Origin: Balanoglossus misakiensis
Taxonomy: Eukaryota; Hemichordata
Reading direction: 5' to 3'
NCBI GenBank assembly: GCA_040954595.2
Contig: CM082598.2
Coordinates: 7,874,001 to 7,938,000 of the forward strand
DNA: 64,000 nt
Of this stretch, positions 22,940 to 34,763 are shown in pieces; position 1 is the first letter of the stretch; each line of letters begins with the position of its first letter. The notes below the pieces were generated by a model. That model was not told the origin of the DNA. It saw only the letters and a program-made list of their open reading frames with translations, and ran no database searches. Position numbers and translations under genes: made by a program.

Positions 22940-24923
22940 CTACAATCGATTGTCCCGAAAATGCTGAACAAGAGCCTGCCTCACACGTGCTGCATTTCCA
23001 TCAGCAGCAGCATTCAAATTGGCATTTGACACATCAAACTCCTCTTGGCCATTTAACCACTGGTCATTAAATGGATTGCCATGCCTTTCACACAAGTTGT
23101 GCAGAATGCAACATGATGTAACAATAGCTGGTATCAGGTCAGTCGAACAGTCATTGCGTTTCAGAAGGCACCGCCACCTACCCTTGAGTCGACCAAGTGC
23201 ATTTTCAATGACCATTCTGGCCCTGCTTAGTCGCCTGTTGAAGTAGATTTCATCAGCTGTCAGTGAACCTGTGTCTGAGTATGGTTTCATCAGGTGTTTC
23301 TGTAGTGGGTAGGCTGGGTCTCCAAGCAGCATAAGAGGAACCTCTGCACCCCCTATCTGTCTCGTTGTGCCTGGCAGTAGTTGGTTTTCTGTAAGCTTCT
23401 GTTGAAGATTTGAATTGGCATACACGCGGGCATCGTGTGCACTGCCAGGCCAGCCAACACACGTGTCAACAACAGTATTTATCATCTGCAACTGCTTGTA
23501 GTATAACAGAATGAAAACTCTTTCTGTTAAAATAGTCCTTTGCATACTTCTCTGGCGTGACGATTGGGATATGGGAACCATCTATTGTCCCCACAACTTG
23601 GGGAAAACCCCAGCGCTGTTGGAAAACCGTCAACTACTCTCTGTTAAGGAAAAACAACCAAACAACAATTAATATTTGATGTAGATAAAAAAGCAATCTT
23701 AGTATCTTGTAATTAGAAATATCATACGATATGTTGCAAAACCTGGCTGTACATAAATCTATCATGTCATTCCATGGTGAAAAATAGAACTGCAATATAC
23801 TGAAGAAATAAAAGTATAAAGTATAAACAATACCTCTAATTCATTTCCAGTTGGAAATCTAATAACCTCCTGCAAGAATTCTTCATTTATTTCTTGGCAC
23901 GTCTCACGAAAAATACTGCAGGTAGTTGATCTGGCTACTCCAAACAGATGCACAATTTGTCTGTATTCACAGTTGGTTGACAGTCTCCATAATGTTATTG
24001 CAAGTCTCATTTCAACTGTCACTGCCCTTCTCATCCGGGTATCCACACGCTCTAGCCTTCTCCGTAGTCTGGTGCAGATGTACATGAATGTATCATGTGT
24101 CATTCTATAATGGTGGGAGGAAGAAAAGAAAAAATAGGCAAAGTTCTACAAGTACAACATAGATTTCCAAGGAAAACTATTTTGTAGACAATTTGTTTTC
24201 TATCAAAACTTTGCGCAAGTTCATTATCAGAAATCAAGTCATATAATGCATTCAGTGAAAATTGGATATTGCATGTACATGTACATCATTGCACAATAAA
24301 GCATACTTTACTTGCACATGTTGCATAGTGTATCCATTAATTTTGCTAGTATTTTTAATCTGCATAGTGTGCATATTGACTTTGCAATTCATCTGCACCA
24401 TGAGATAAAATCGACTTTAGCAGTAACACTAACAATAATGTGCAGTACTTCGAACACTGGGTTAGTTATACAGTAAGACAGACTTCATTGAGTAATGCAT
24501 ACTGAAGTGAAAGCCATACATTGCTTTGCCTTTGGATCGAGTCAATATCAAAGCAACTACCTTTACCATTACTCCCAAGTATCTTACAAAGAAATTTAGT
24601 ATTATTTAACATACCTGAAGTTTCTAACTAATCGCGGTTATCCCAGGACTGCATTACTATTGTCCGCCACCACTCGTCAGAGCGTTCTTTTGTCCAGATT
24701 GTTCTGATCCCTGGAGTATCTGCATTGTTCAAATGGGTAAGCAGCAAATGCAGGAAACGCATGTTTGGTCGCTGACGTCGTCGAAAAGGCTGAGATGTAC
24801 GTTCAGTACATTCAGTTCTTCTAAAGCATCAAAATGGTCATGAAGACGACGGCGATGTTGTCTAGAACGCATATGCAGGTATAGAAACTGCAGACATGTC
24901 GCTATAACATCATCGTCCGCCAT
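22940..24923 (-). pseudogene. Harbinger DDE nuclease (HARBI1-like), three exons, frame-damaged
   Basis: Exon 1 (24615-24923) begins MADDDVIATCLQFLYL and, after a frameshift, reads SDEWWRTIVMQSWDNRD followed by TAG. Exon 2 (23834-24104) carries the helical MRLAITLWRLSTNCEYRQI motif. Exon 3 (22940 to about 23640) holds the catalytic core: TIDGSH (first Asp), GSAHDARVY (second Asp), GDPAYPL and [16 protein letters not shown] with the catalytic Glu. A frameshift separates the first Asp from the rest. It is an endonuclease-like cut-and-paste transposase that would act with the Myb-like protein. This copy is inactive but recent. Confidence 0.85.
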
Positions 24924-27620
24924 TTTTGTTTGTTGTCGTGTAGCCAAACAAGTCTGTTGAGGGCGTTTGGGCCAGTGTCATGACCAAAACAAAGGCCAAA
25001 ACCATCGTGTGTGGACGCACACAGATTTTGTGGGCTAATCCCCTGTATTTACAAAGAATAAACACTGGCCCTGCACCGGTGTCGAAAAATACAGTGAGAA
25101 CAAGACTTGTGACCTTTAGCCTTTGGTAGCATTTGGGTGTATAACATTTCTCTGTTGTTGCTGGCTTATCCGTCAATAAGATAGGTTACATTTATCTTTA
25201 AGGAATTCATAAGTGACTTTGACATAAGACATCTTAACCCTATGACCTTTCATACAATGAGCAGTTGCCAAATTAACTTTCTCTCTGAACATTAATGTGA
25301 CCAATCCAGACCGAACACTAATCCATTCTACTACGCAGAACAACTAATCGCAAAGTAACCCAGGAAGGAAAATGCTGACAAAATCTACACCTATCAGTAA
25401 TTTTCAGACATCAAATCTTGTAACTGCATTTGTATTTATACAATTTATTTGAATAATGCCTTTGTGGTTATCTGATGTCAATTATTTAATTGAAGAGTTG
25501 TGTTGGAGTTAACTTGTGTGAATCGCTTGCCTTTCATTCTGACAGTCAATTATATTTTGAGGAAGCGGCTCCCACTTCTAGATTGAAAATATGAAATATT
25601 TAGAATACAGGTATATGAATTTCTTTTCAATGTACAACAGTATATCACAAGTCATATTTTCACAAGAGGTGGGCCAAACCATACAGGAAACTGTGAACAA
25701 TCATTCAATGCTTTGATATTTGGACTGACAACACCACTCTTTGGCACAATATTCAATTTCAAACATTTTTGAATACTGTAAACGCATTGAATATCGCATG
25801 CATTAAATGTTGCTATTTTGCAATTGGGGCCAGTGAGTGAGCATTTCAAAAGAAATAAAAGTCATTGTTTGTTCCTTGATTTGTGTATCATTTGATAACT
25901 GCAACCATACACATTCATTGACGAGAAGTGTCAAAACATCCACAGGTCTATTCATTGAATGTGAGCTAGAAACAGAGATGTTACTAGTAGTGTAATACAA
26001 AGACAGCAAATAGCAGCCGGGAAATCAAAGACTTGTTTCCTACAAAAAAATCCAGCCATGTCATGTTGCTGGAAAGTCTTTGTACTTCAATAACAATGCA
26101 GTCCAATTATGAAAGGGAAAGCTATGGATATGTCCTGTTTTAAACATTTGTTTGTACTATTTTGATATTCGCCATGTTAATATCACCACAAGCTATATCC
26201 ACACTACACACAACTGCAAGTTCACTGGCCTAAAGTCACTTGTGGATGTTGACACTAATACCCATTAAAACTTCCTATCTGGGAACATGTAAATGCACAC
26301 TACAGGAAAACAAACCAATAATTCAGAACACTCTTGTGACAGTCACAGAACTTGTGAATTTTGTTACAAAAAGAGTTATCCTGAAAATTGAAATTCACAA
26401 CCTGACGACCATCACTGATTTTAGTCATGCTACCATCACTGAATGATGAACTCAAACAAAAAATTGCTTAATACGCTGTTAAAAATATCAATGCAACAAA
26501 AACACAAATGATCGAGTCCTGTCATATATGTACATCAAGCAACATCAACTGAAAGGCTACAGGCAGTATCGTCAATACACAGGTTGTTGTTGCTATGCTC
26601 AAGGCGTCAATGAATTGGTGGTCACATTTCATTGAACAATGATAGGGCAAGTGCTCACTCACTTCTTCAGTGAATTTCACTGTTTGTTTATCTTATCATA
26701 AAAACTTGGGCACCGCAGTCCTTTGGACAAAAATATTCATGTGTGGTGATTTAAAATCAATAATGCAAGAAGCAGAATTAATCACAGAATTAACAGCCTC
26801 TGATTGAAAAGTACTAAATGCTTAATATGCCATATGCCGCACACAGAGTGATCACTTTAGTCAATTGGACCGCTGTTCCAAAGGAGTAAAATGATGGCAA
26901 CGTTTTAATATTATATTTATTTTACAAACCCCTGCATCTGAGCTTTACTTTAAAGTACTTCCATTTACTAGTAGTACAAGTACACATCAGTTAACATTGA
27001 CAGCTAGGCATGACATCATAGATGTAGGACTTCAAAATTGACATTCTGAACAGTGGGGGCGCTCTATCATAGTGGGTTTTAATGAACATGTGTATTTAAT
27101 TTCATCACTCAGATTTGTCCATGGAAACTGTGTATTTTAACATATGCTTATAGTTAATGCATTTGCTGTATCTAGTCATATAACAGTAATACACCATACA
27201 TGTTCTTAACTCAATCAATGTGTGTGTGTAAGTTCAATTTCTGACCACACTCAGATTACCCAAGTTAATGTGACCAACTCTACTGCGAGTATACAGACTT
27301 CAACTCCAGAAAACTAGTCACCTACAATAATTGAACTGGAACCATATCCAAAACTTGAGTTTGAGATCTTTTATCAAATCAGTTCTCTTTTTAGAATTAG
27401 AACTCCTATAGAATTTTTGTGACAGAAGAAATAAAGAGATTCCCAGAAAGAATCCCAGTTCCCTTTTTAGAGGTCCAACATTACCATAGAAAACAATGGG
27501 TTTGGACTGAACCATGGTGGTGAAAGGGTTAAGCCAGAGCATGTATCAAAATACAGTAAAACCTGTCTCAACCGAACCCTGTCTAATCTGGAAACCTGTC
27601 AATTCCAAAGACATACTTAC

Positions 27621-27728
27621 AAATCCTCCAGACATTATTCTGAAGAGAGATCTGTATGCTTCCTGGCTGATATTCATAAACTGGAACTCCACAGTGCGTG
27701 AGTTGCGAAACATGGCACCAAGTGATTG
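27621..27728 (-). CDS. MED25: MED25 ACID-domain exon
   Basis: The 36-codon, phase-0 exon reads QSLGAMFRNSRTVEFQFMN and SLFRIMSGGF and ends at a GTAAGTATG donor. MED25 orthologues have a matching LGPLFRNSR..VQF.F and LYRIMGNGF in the ACID domain, which binds activators such as VP16-type activation domains. The acceptor is a strong C tract ending CACAG. The first ~30 bases of this exon and the acceptor region are the seed of the adjacent 122-bp array. Confidence 0.85.
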
Positions 27729-29420
27729 CTGTGGGGGGAAAGATTGACACCTATATAACTCACAGCATACAGCTGCATGTATGGTGACATAGACGAGAAA
27801 TATATTCCCTAATTGGGCAATGAGTTGCGAAACATGGCACCAAGTGATTGTTGTGGGGGGAAAGATTGACACCTATATAACTCACAGCATACAGCTGCAT
27901 GTATGGTGACATAGACGAGAAATATATTCCCTAAGTGGGCAATGAGTTGCGAAACGTGGCACCAAGTGATTGTTGTGGGGGGAAAGATTGACACCTATAT
28001 AACTCACAGCATACAGCTGCATGTATGGTGACATAGACGAGAAATATATTCCCTAAGTGGGCAATGAGTTGCGAAACGTGGCACCAAGTGATTGTTGTGG
28101 GGGGAAAGATTGACACCTATATAACTCACAGCATACAGCTGCATGTATGGTGACATAGACGAGAAATATATTCCCTAAGTGGGCAATGAGTTGTGAAACG
28201 TGGCACCAAGTGATTGTTGTGGGGGGAAAGATTGACACCTATATAACTCACAGCATACAGCTGCATGTATGGTGACATAGACGAGAAATATATTCCCTAA
28301 TTGGGCAATGAGTTGCGAAACGTGGCACCAAGTGATTGTTGTGGGGGAAAGATTGACACCTATATAACTCACAGCATACAGCTGCATGTATGGTGACATA
28401 GACAAGAAATATATTCCCTAAGTGGGCAATGAGTTGTGAAACGTGGCACCAAGTGATTGTTGTGGGGGGAAAGATTGACACCTATATAACTCACAGCATA
28501 CAGCTGCATGTATGGTGACATAGACGAGAAATATATTCCTTAAGTGGGCAATGAGTTGCGAAACGTGGCACCAAGTGATTGTTGTGGGGGGAAAGATTGA
28601 CACCTATATAACTCACAGCATACAGCTGCATGTATCGTGACATAGACGAGAAATATATTCCCTATGTAGGCAATGAGTTGCGGAACATGGCACCAAGTGA
28701 TTGTTGTGGGGGGAAAGATTGACACCTATATAACTCACAGCATACAGCTGCATGTATGGTGACATAGACGAGAAATATATTCCCTAAGTGGGCAATGAGT
28801 TGCGAAACGTGGCACCAAGTGATTGTTGTGGGGGGAAAGATTGACACCTATATAACTCACAGCATACAGCTGCATGTATGGTGACATAGACGAGAAATAT
28901 ATTCCCTAAGTGGGCAATGAGTTGCGAAACGTGGCACCAAGTGATTGTTGTGGGGGGAAAGATTGACACCTATATAACTCACAGCATACAGCTGCATGTA
29001 TGGTGACATAGACGAGAAATATATTCCCTAAGTAGGCAATGAGTTGTGAAACGTGGCACCAAGTGATTGTTGTGGGGGGGGGGGGAAGATTGACACCTAT
29101 ATAACTCACAGCATACAGCTGCATGTATGGTGACATAGATGAGAAATATATTCCCTAAGTGGGCAATGAGTTGCGAAACATGGCACCAAGTGATTGTTGT
29201 GGGGGGGAAGATTGACACCTATATAACTCACAGCATACAGCTGCATGTATGGTGACATAGACGAGAAATATATTCCCTAAGTAGGCAATGAGTTGTGAAA
29301 CATGGCACCAAGTGATTGTTGTGGGGGGAAAGATTGACACCTATATAACTCACAGCATACAGCTACATGTATGGTGACATAGACAAGACATATATTCTCT
29401 AAGTGCGCAAAGTCTATTCC
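27698..29420. repeat. 122-bp tandem array, 14 copies, containing a MED25 3' splice site
   Basis: Fourteen head-to-tail copies of about 122 bp (121-127). On the minus strand each contains the end of the intron, a polypyrimidine tract (CTTTCCCCCC) and the first ~30 bases of the ACID exon. The copy next to the exon has CACAG before CAATCACTTGG; the other thirteen have CACAA. The one at about 29075 has an expanded run of about twelve Gs. Confidence 0.95.
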
Positions 29421-30001
29421 ATTGTGTTACTAGTATTTTGTTTGATTTGATTTTGCCAAGTGGATTATAACTTCAGATAGTCAAGTACACACTACCAGAA
29501 CTGATTTGATGGTTGAATCATACAATTATATATTCACCTCTTCTTATGCAATGAATTGATGAATACAAAGCGTTGTAGGTCATCTAACATGAGCATGTCA
29601 CTAACAAATTTATCATTGAGTTTCAAATCCCAAGTAACTGTGGACTTATATAGTTTATCTCCCAGATGAAATTTTTTTATCTAAATCTGCTCCCGCCGTA
29701 AGGTTGCTTTGTTAAGACATACAAAGAGAAATTATTGCATTGCATGTACACTGTGTGCCTCTGGATGAAAGACCAATCTGTGTACTTCATCGATGGGTAC
29801 TACCACACGTTGTTCTGCCCAGCTCATAATTTGTGTAATGTGTACCCTCCAAAAATACATATGGAAGCACCCTAAAAATCAAATAGTTAAAAGCGCTGTT
29901 TATCATAAAATGCTCACTATCCAACATGATCCAACCACAATAACAGCATTGACCTACAGTCAGTTGTTTTAATTAGTTATTTGTATGTAAGCTGTACACA
30001 C
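29421..30001. other. MED25 intron; expected ACID exon not found
   Basis: An exon encoding the first ACID strands (the LPCQVYVNHGE region of MED25) should lie between 27729 and 30001. None is visible here or in the array. A 36-codon minus frame (about 29544-29650, ending at GTGAAT) is open but unlike MED25. Confidence 0.45.
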
Positions 30002-30159
30002 CTCTTGCCATTCCAAGGCTCTATGCCAAACAACACTTTTCTGTTGTTGTTGTTGTTGTTGTGGATCAACTTGCTGCTGGCGAGTCTAACTTGATGCACT
30101 TGAGCTGTAGAGGGCACTGGTATGTTCTGATCCATCGGTAGTGAAGTACTGGTATTAGC
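30002..30159 (-). pseudogene. MED25: MED25 linker/ACID-start exon with a frameshift
   Basis: Entry is in phase 0 after TTTTATCACAG, reading ANTSTSLPMDQNIPVPSTAQ. The exit is in a different frame reading QQQQQQQKSVVWHRALEWQE before a GTGTGT donor. The end matches the WSGVLEWQE start of the ACID domain. The two frames meet near VHQVRL, so one base is missing relative to a working gene. This could be a real mutation or an assembly indel. Confidence 0.75.
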
Positions 30160-30654
30160 CTGTGATAAAACATACAAATCATGACTGTAATTAATTCTTT
30201 AATATCAATCACATGATATGGCCATGTGACCAAAAGCATTGTCATTTCTAGGTGATGGGCAAACAATATTTTGGTATCCCGTGAAATATTTTTCCGGATG
30301 TGTTTATACTTTAGAACCACCAGACAGGTAACATGTATCAGGCATGGTGCCTCAACAGCATCTTGGCATTCGTATGCACAGTAGTCATTTGCACCACATT
30401 GCTGAAATTGCCCGTCAGCTGGAAATTTGAATGACAACGGAACTGCGTCTGATGTCATTGATATCAAAGAAAATCTTTATCTACTGGTCATCCAACGTCC
30501 TCAGTTAAGACATCAAGCTGCCATCTTCTGATGTCATGTTAGGTAACAAATTATCCAAATGCAGTTCTATTGAAATACTGAAAAGTGATAAAATGTAACT
30601 TGCCAGGCAAAAGGGATAGATGGGTATTATAACTCAGCTCATAACATAACATAC

Positions 30655-30806
30655 CAATGACTGGTGTTGTACATGTACTTGTGGCTGTGTCAGAGTTCGA
30701 ACAACATTGGTGCCAGTGGTGACAGGTGGATTCTTGCTGCCGCTCACATTAGGTACTGTCAGTTGTGTTGACTGCACTCCTGTTCGCATCAATGGCTGCA
30801 TACCTG
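30655..30806 (-). CDS. MED25: MED25 linker exon
   Basis: The acceptor is TTACTTATCAG and the donor GTATGT. Phase 1 in and phase 0 out fit both neighbours. It encodes a Thr/Val/Gln-rich linker (MQPLMRTGVQSTQLTVP, VVRTLTQPQVHVQHQ) of the kind that separates the VWA and ACID domains. There is no stop. Identity rests on position, strand and phase. Confidence 0.65.
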
Positions 30807-31482
30807 CTGATAAGTAAACACAGTAGTATTTAAACGTCAATAACTCCAACGTTAACTTTGGATATCAGCTGTAATACTTTATTCTACTCTGTAAAATATT
30901 AAGAATGTACTCAGAGTTTGGTTTCCAAACAAAGCCGTTTTATATAATTATTGATCATCATTGTTATTGTTGAAAAATGAATTCTCGTCTGAGTTCATTT
31001 AATATTCACAATGGCCATTACTCATGTACATTTTTTGTAGAGAAGATAAAGACTGAACATTTCATAAAGCTATCCATAGCAGAAAAAGAAACTAGGGTTA
31101 ATTCCTTCGCTGGAAAATACTGAAAAAAAACAATGTTACTTGGGCTTTAGCAGTAAGCAAAAGTGTCACAAATTTTTACCATGACATTGGTGTATTATAC
31201 CATTGATAGGAGAATATGAAAAGGGGAACTTGAATATTTTTCCCTCAGGTTTTGGCAAAGTATAATCAAACTAATGGTAAATGGCTGCCATGGCAACATA
31301 ACATATAATTATGACAGTCAAATCTGTGTTTGTGGCCACGTCTATGTAGTGGCCACTTTGTTTCAGTTCATGTACATGAACATTGCACATTAACTGACCC
31401 ATCTATAGAGGCCACCTGTCTATAAATGCCAGGTTAGGATGTCCCTTGACTTGCCACCTTAGACAGGTTTGACTGTACCTAC

Positions 31483-31666
31483 CTCGTTGTGGCTTTGAAT
31501 CTGTACCTGGCCATCTCTGCTGTGGCTGTGAGTTGATAGGATTCACAACAGCAATTGGTGGTGTCTTACTGAACTGACTAGCATTTGCCATTTGCATGAC
31601 ACCTTCTATGGCTTTCAGTGCAGCAGCTGGCACATGCTGGGAAGTCATCTTTGGTGGTGAAGTTGC
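31483..31666 (-). CDS. MED25: MED25 linker exon (Ala-rich helix)
   Basis: The acceptor is TTTTTGGACAG and the donor GTAGGT. Phase 0 in and phase 1 out. It reads PAAALKAIEGVMQMANASQ then PPIAVVNPINSQPQQRWPG. Vertebrate MED25 has a similar Ala-rich segment in its linker. Open throughout. Confidence 0.65.
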
Positions 31667-32069
31667 CTGTCCAAAAAGAGTAACAAACCTAGTTAATATA
31701 AAGCATTATCAAGGCCAGTATTTAAAACCCCATTTTTAATTCATGACTTCAATTTTTGATTCAATGTTGAGCTTGCAACTCTCAAAGTCCTATTTTCAAC
31801 ACACATACCCTCATTAGGGCTTATCAACATTAATCTCATTAAAAATTGAAATTGATCACCGAGTCTCTGGCATTATCCAAAAGAGTCTTTGCATTCACAG
31901 AGTGGGTTTCTAGCAACCAAAACAGAAGTTTTGAATGTGTTTTGAAACAATAGTTTACTGTATAGAAAATGGTAACACAAGGCTATGTGAAACAGTCATA
32001 AAAAGCTTTCAATTCACAGGATGGGTAACTAGAAACAGCTCATTTAAATCACATAGACAACAACTGTAC

Positions 32070-32320
32070 CTGAGTGGACAAAAATTGTCTCATGGGGATA
32101 CTTGAAACAGTCACATTGGGTTGTTGTGTCCTGTTTGCTGTGACAGTGGATACTGGTTGGTTTGGTAAACTGGTAGGCTGGGCAAAAGGCATTGATGACC
32201 TTTGACCTTGGCCCTGCATCTGGGACTGACTCAGTTTCTATTGAGAGGATGACAGATGTTGTGGAGACGGACTTCCAATTTGACTTGGTTGTCCAGGTGA
32301 CAGATGACTTGGTGTTGCAC
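32070..32320 (-). pseudogene. MED25: MED25 linker exon with in-frame TAG
   Basis: Entry phase 1 after TTTTATTGCAG joins the previous exon as S-ATPSHLSPGQ. The exon continues SPSPQHLSSSQ, then TAG at 32238-32240, then KLSQSQMQGQGQ and leaves in phase 0 at GTACAG. A partial upstream duplicate of this exon (about 32467-32517) has CAG where this exon has TAG. A splice at the AG just before AAACTG would bypass the stop but change the phase. Confidence 0.7.
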
Positions 32321-32466
32321 CTGCAATAAAAAGATCTAGTTGATTTATTTATATACTGTAAAACGGGAATTTTCTGTGACAGGAAATGTTCGCATATCAA
32401 AGGAGACAGCTGTTACGCTACACTTAAATTTTGCATTCTCATATTTCACTAACTGCACCAATATCC

Positions 32467-32517
32467 TTGACCTTGGCCCTGCATCTGGGTTTGACTTGGT
32501 TGAGTCAGTTTCTGATC
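32467..32517 (-). pseudogene. Partial duplicate of a MED25 linker exon
   Basis: On the minus strand this reads CAG AAA CTG ACT CAA, then MQGQGQ, matching the inside of the exon at 32070-32320 with an extra Gln/Pro codon pair. It lies about 150 bp 5' of the real exon, with no clear splice sites. Confidence 0.65.
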
Positions 32518-32587
32518 ACAGAGTGCTACATAACTTTAACTCATATTGTACTGAAGATCAACACGGCAATACTCTTAATAATTCGGG

Positions 32588-32613
32588 GACCAAGCGCCTT
32601 CAGGCGCTTGGTC
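32588..32613. repeat. Perfect hairpin, 11-bp stem
   Basis: GACCAAGCGCC, a TTCA loop and the exact complement GGCGCTTGGTC. It lies just outside the palindromic element at 32674-32927. Confidence 0.8.
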
Positions 32614-32673
32614 CTCTTCTGTTATTGCTGGAGTTTTTCTTCTTTCTTCTTGAGTCGTTTTTTTGCTCCCGTT

Positions 32674-32927
32674 TTTCTCAAAATCGACGTGTCCTAGGAC
32701 CTTGAAATTTGGCACGATGGTTGGGGCCCATGAGTACTGGTGCACCTGCCCTTTGAATTTGTAATTAGTCACGTGACTTGGTGGCTATAATCGAGCGAAA
32801 TTTTCAAATTGTCCTTATTTGCACGTTAATGGGGGAATGTACATTCTTTTCGCGATTTTTGTAGACCATGTGGCCAAAATCCCCTGTGCCAAATTTCAAG
32901 GTCCTAGGCCACGTCCATTTTGAGAAG
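32674..32927. mobile_element. Palindromic repeat (MITE-like)
   Basis: The arms TCTCAAAATCGACGTG..CCTAGGACCTTGAAATTTGGCAC (32674-32714) and its inverse (32886-32927) are about 41 bp long with a few mismatches. No coding capacity. Confidence 0.65.
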
Positions 32928-33520
32928 AAGATTTTTGTAATATTTTTCGCATTTTTGGTGGGCTGAGGACGGACACTGGGGCATCGGACTTTGACCGTCA
33001 TTACGTAATGTTGTGAAGATCTCATTAGCAGGCTACTCACTTCTGGCGGGTTGCAGTAGTCCTCGGAAAATCGGCTGAAATACGTAAACAGACCAGTGAT
33101 TATTTTCCACGGAATGAATTTTGGGATAACACATTATCGGAGTTCAGGCTGTGTTAGGGCGTTTTATTGAATTACGTTGAGTTTGTTAGCTGTTGCCGTT
33201 CAAATGTTTCTATCCAGACCCGGCTACACTGGTTAGCATTCAATGTAATGCGGCAGCGGACTTTGACCCTCAGTCGCTAATGTGGCCGAAATACGTCAGC
33301 AGACCAGTGATTTTCTTGCACGAAGGGAGTATGGTACCAGCAATAATCAGAGATCAGACTTCTTTGCCGTTCAACAGTTCCAACTTCAGTCGTGACGTTC
33401 CAACTGAACGTTCAGTATGGGGGTTGGCCCGCAGGTGGCCGTGGGGGTTATCAGGTCGCCCGTAATGGCACGCAGCTTCATGCAGCTGTATGGGACCAAA
33501 ATAATACGCCCGATTCGGGG
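32928..33520. other. CpG-containing intron sequence
   Basis: A GACTTTGACCGTCA / GACTTTGACCCTCAG motif occurs twice (about 32990 and 33257). The open frames here are short and unsupported. Confidence 0.45.
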
Positions 33521-34640
33521 GTCACCTGTGACACCTGCGTAACTCAATTATGTGCATGCGTAATTGTGGAGTCAATGAAAGGGATGCTAGCGTGGTATTT
33601 GTTGCACATGGATCAATTTGAAGTCCGATTTTCCTGTCAAGTTATGGGCGACCTTATGTGACATTTCACCTACTTTTGCTTAGTGAGCATCCACAGCAGA
33701 TGCATGCAGCTTTGGCGATGGGGGTGGGGGGGGGGGCATATACGGATGCGACCATAATGATATACCAAAGGCGGGGTCCCCTGTTGCACCTGCCTAAGTC
33801 ATTGATTTTGTACATTTAATTGGACACTAACCAACAGGGCAATATGTGTGGTTTTTGTTCCACAGGGACGAATGTAAGTTTCAGTTTGTTTTTTGTCCAA
33901 ATGTATAAGTTGATTTGGATGACCTCTGTCGTACAGTGCCATATCTCAGCCCGTTGTACAGGTGTAGCTTTGGTATTTGGAGGGATGAAACTATCATGAA
34001 ATGTCAAATACTGGGGGATACCTGTGACACCTGCTTGATTCATGAATTACGTGCATACCTAATGGTAAGCAAAGTGAAAGGGCTGCAAATGTAGGATTTG
34101 TTGCACATGACATAAACAGGAATGAAAACATTTTGTCAGATTTTTGGGTGACCTCAGGTGTCCATTGACCTGCTTTCCATATGTTAGCACGCACATCATA
34201 TATAGCCAGGTGTTTGGAGGGGTAGGGTAGGACCCTCTGCGTCATGAAATGCTAAATTCCTGGGGCCACCTGTAACTTACTCGTGTAACTCATTATTATG
34301 GCCATATCTAATTTGACAAACCCAAACAGCGAGGATTTTCCGTTGTCTTGAATATGAACCAAATAAGAATCCTATTTTTTGGCCCAATTTTTGGGTACTC
34401 TCAGCTGACCTTTGAAGTATACTTACTGAAGTACTTACAACGTAGAAGTTCACCTTGGTTGTTGTGTTTGTACTTGTAAGACATCCATTTCGGGTGGTTG
34501 CCAACTTCCCCATATCTCTATATCCAGAGCAAATACAGCCTACGCATTTGAATGGTACAACCCTGAATGGAGTCCAATGGTTATTAACTCTATGCTTGGG
34601 CCCCTTCAATGCTGCTTGCAGCTTTAATTCTACTATATCT
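33521..34640 (+). repeat. Degenerate ~245-bp tandem repeat, four copies
   Basis: The motif CACCTGTGACACCTGC and variants occurs at about 33523, 33778, 34019 and 34264, each followed by an ATTATG.CATA-type stretch and a GGTGACCT or similar motif. A single related copy lies at 19740-19935. A G run is at 33724. No coding frame. Confidence 0.65.
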
Positions 34641-34763
34641 CACACTTCACTTGGTGGTGTAATTGTGTGTGGACTTAATTTGACAATGGCTCGTAAGCAA
34701 CACTGGAGACTTTATCTGGAGATAAACTTCCAACTGTTGATTTGAGAGGATTTGAGGTCATAC

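Larger units (their letters stand above)
21370..25101. mobile_element. PIF/Harbinger DNA transposon, damaged
   Basis: The proposed ends share GTTCTCACTG and ACACCGGTGC in inverted orientation (21370-21400 and 25068-25101). I could not confirm the expected 3-bp target duplication, so the limits are approximate. It has the classic two-gene layout: a plus-strand Myb/SANT-like gene and a minus-strand DDE nuclease gene. The left end is unusually GC-rich, with repeated GCGCCGGTGTTG motifs. Confidence 0.75.
20914..27620 (-). other. MED25 intron holding the Harbinger element
   Basis: This 6.7-kb intron should also hold the exon for the second half of the ACID domain (the MGLIP region of MED25). I searched it by eye on the minus strand and did not find it. 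Apart from the transposon, the sequence is plain and AT-rich; a short fragment of the TTGGACTGAACC repeat lies near 27490 and a CAGTAAAACCTGTC terminus at about 27554. Confidence 0.5.

Noticed and set aside
27546-29340. A series of ~61-residue minus-strand proteins repeated every 122 bp
   Set aside because: They are one frame of the tandem array carried from copy to copy. Only the exon at 27621-27728 matches a real protein.
27698-29420. CRISPR-like array
   Set aside because: Units are contiguous 122-bp copies without unique spacers, in an animal gene intron.
29544-29650. Minus-strand 36-codon open frame ending at a GTGAAT donor, as the missing ACID exon
   Set aside because: Its residues do not match the LPCQVYVNHGE region of MED25 and the acceptor is weak.
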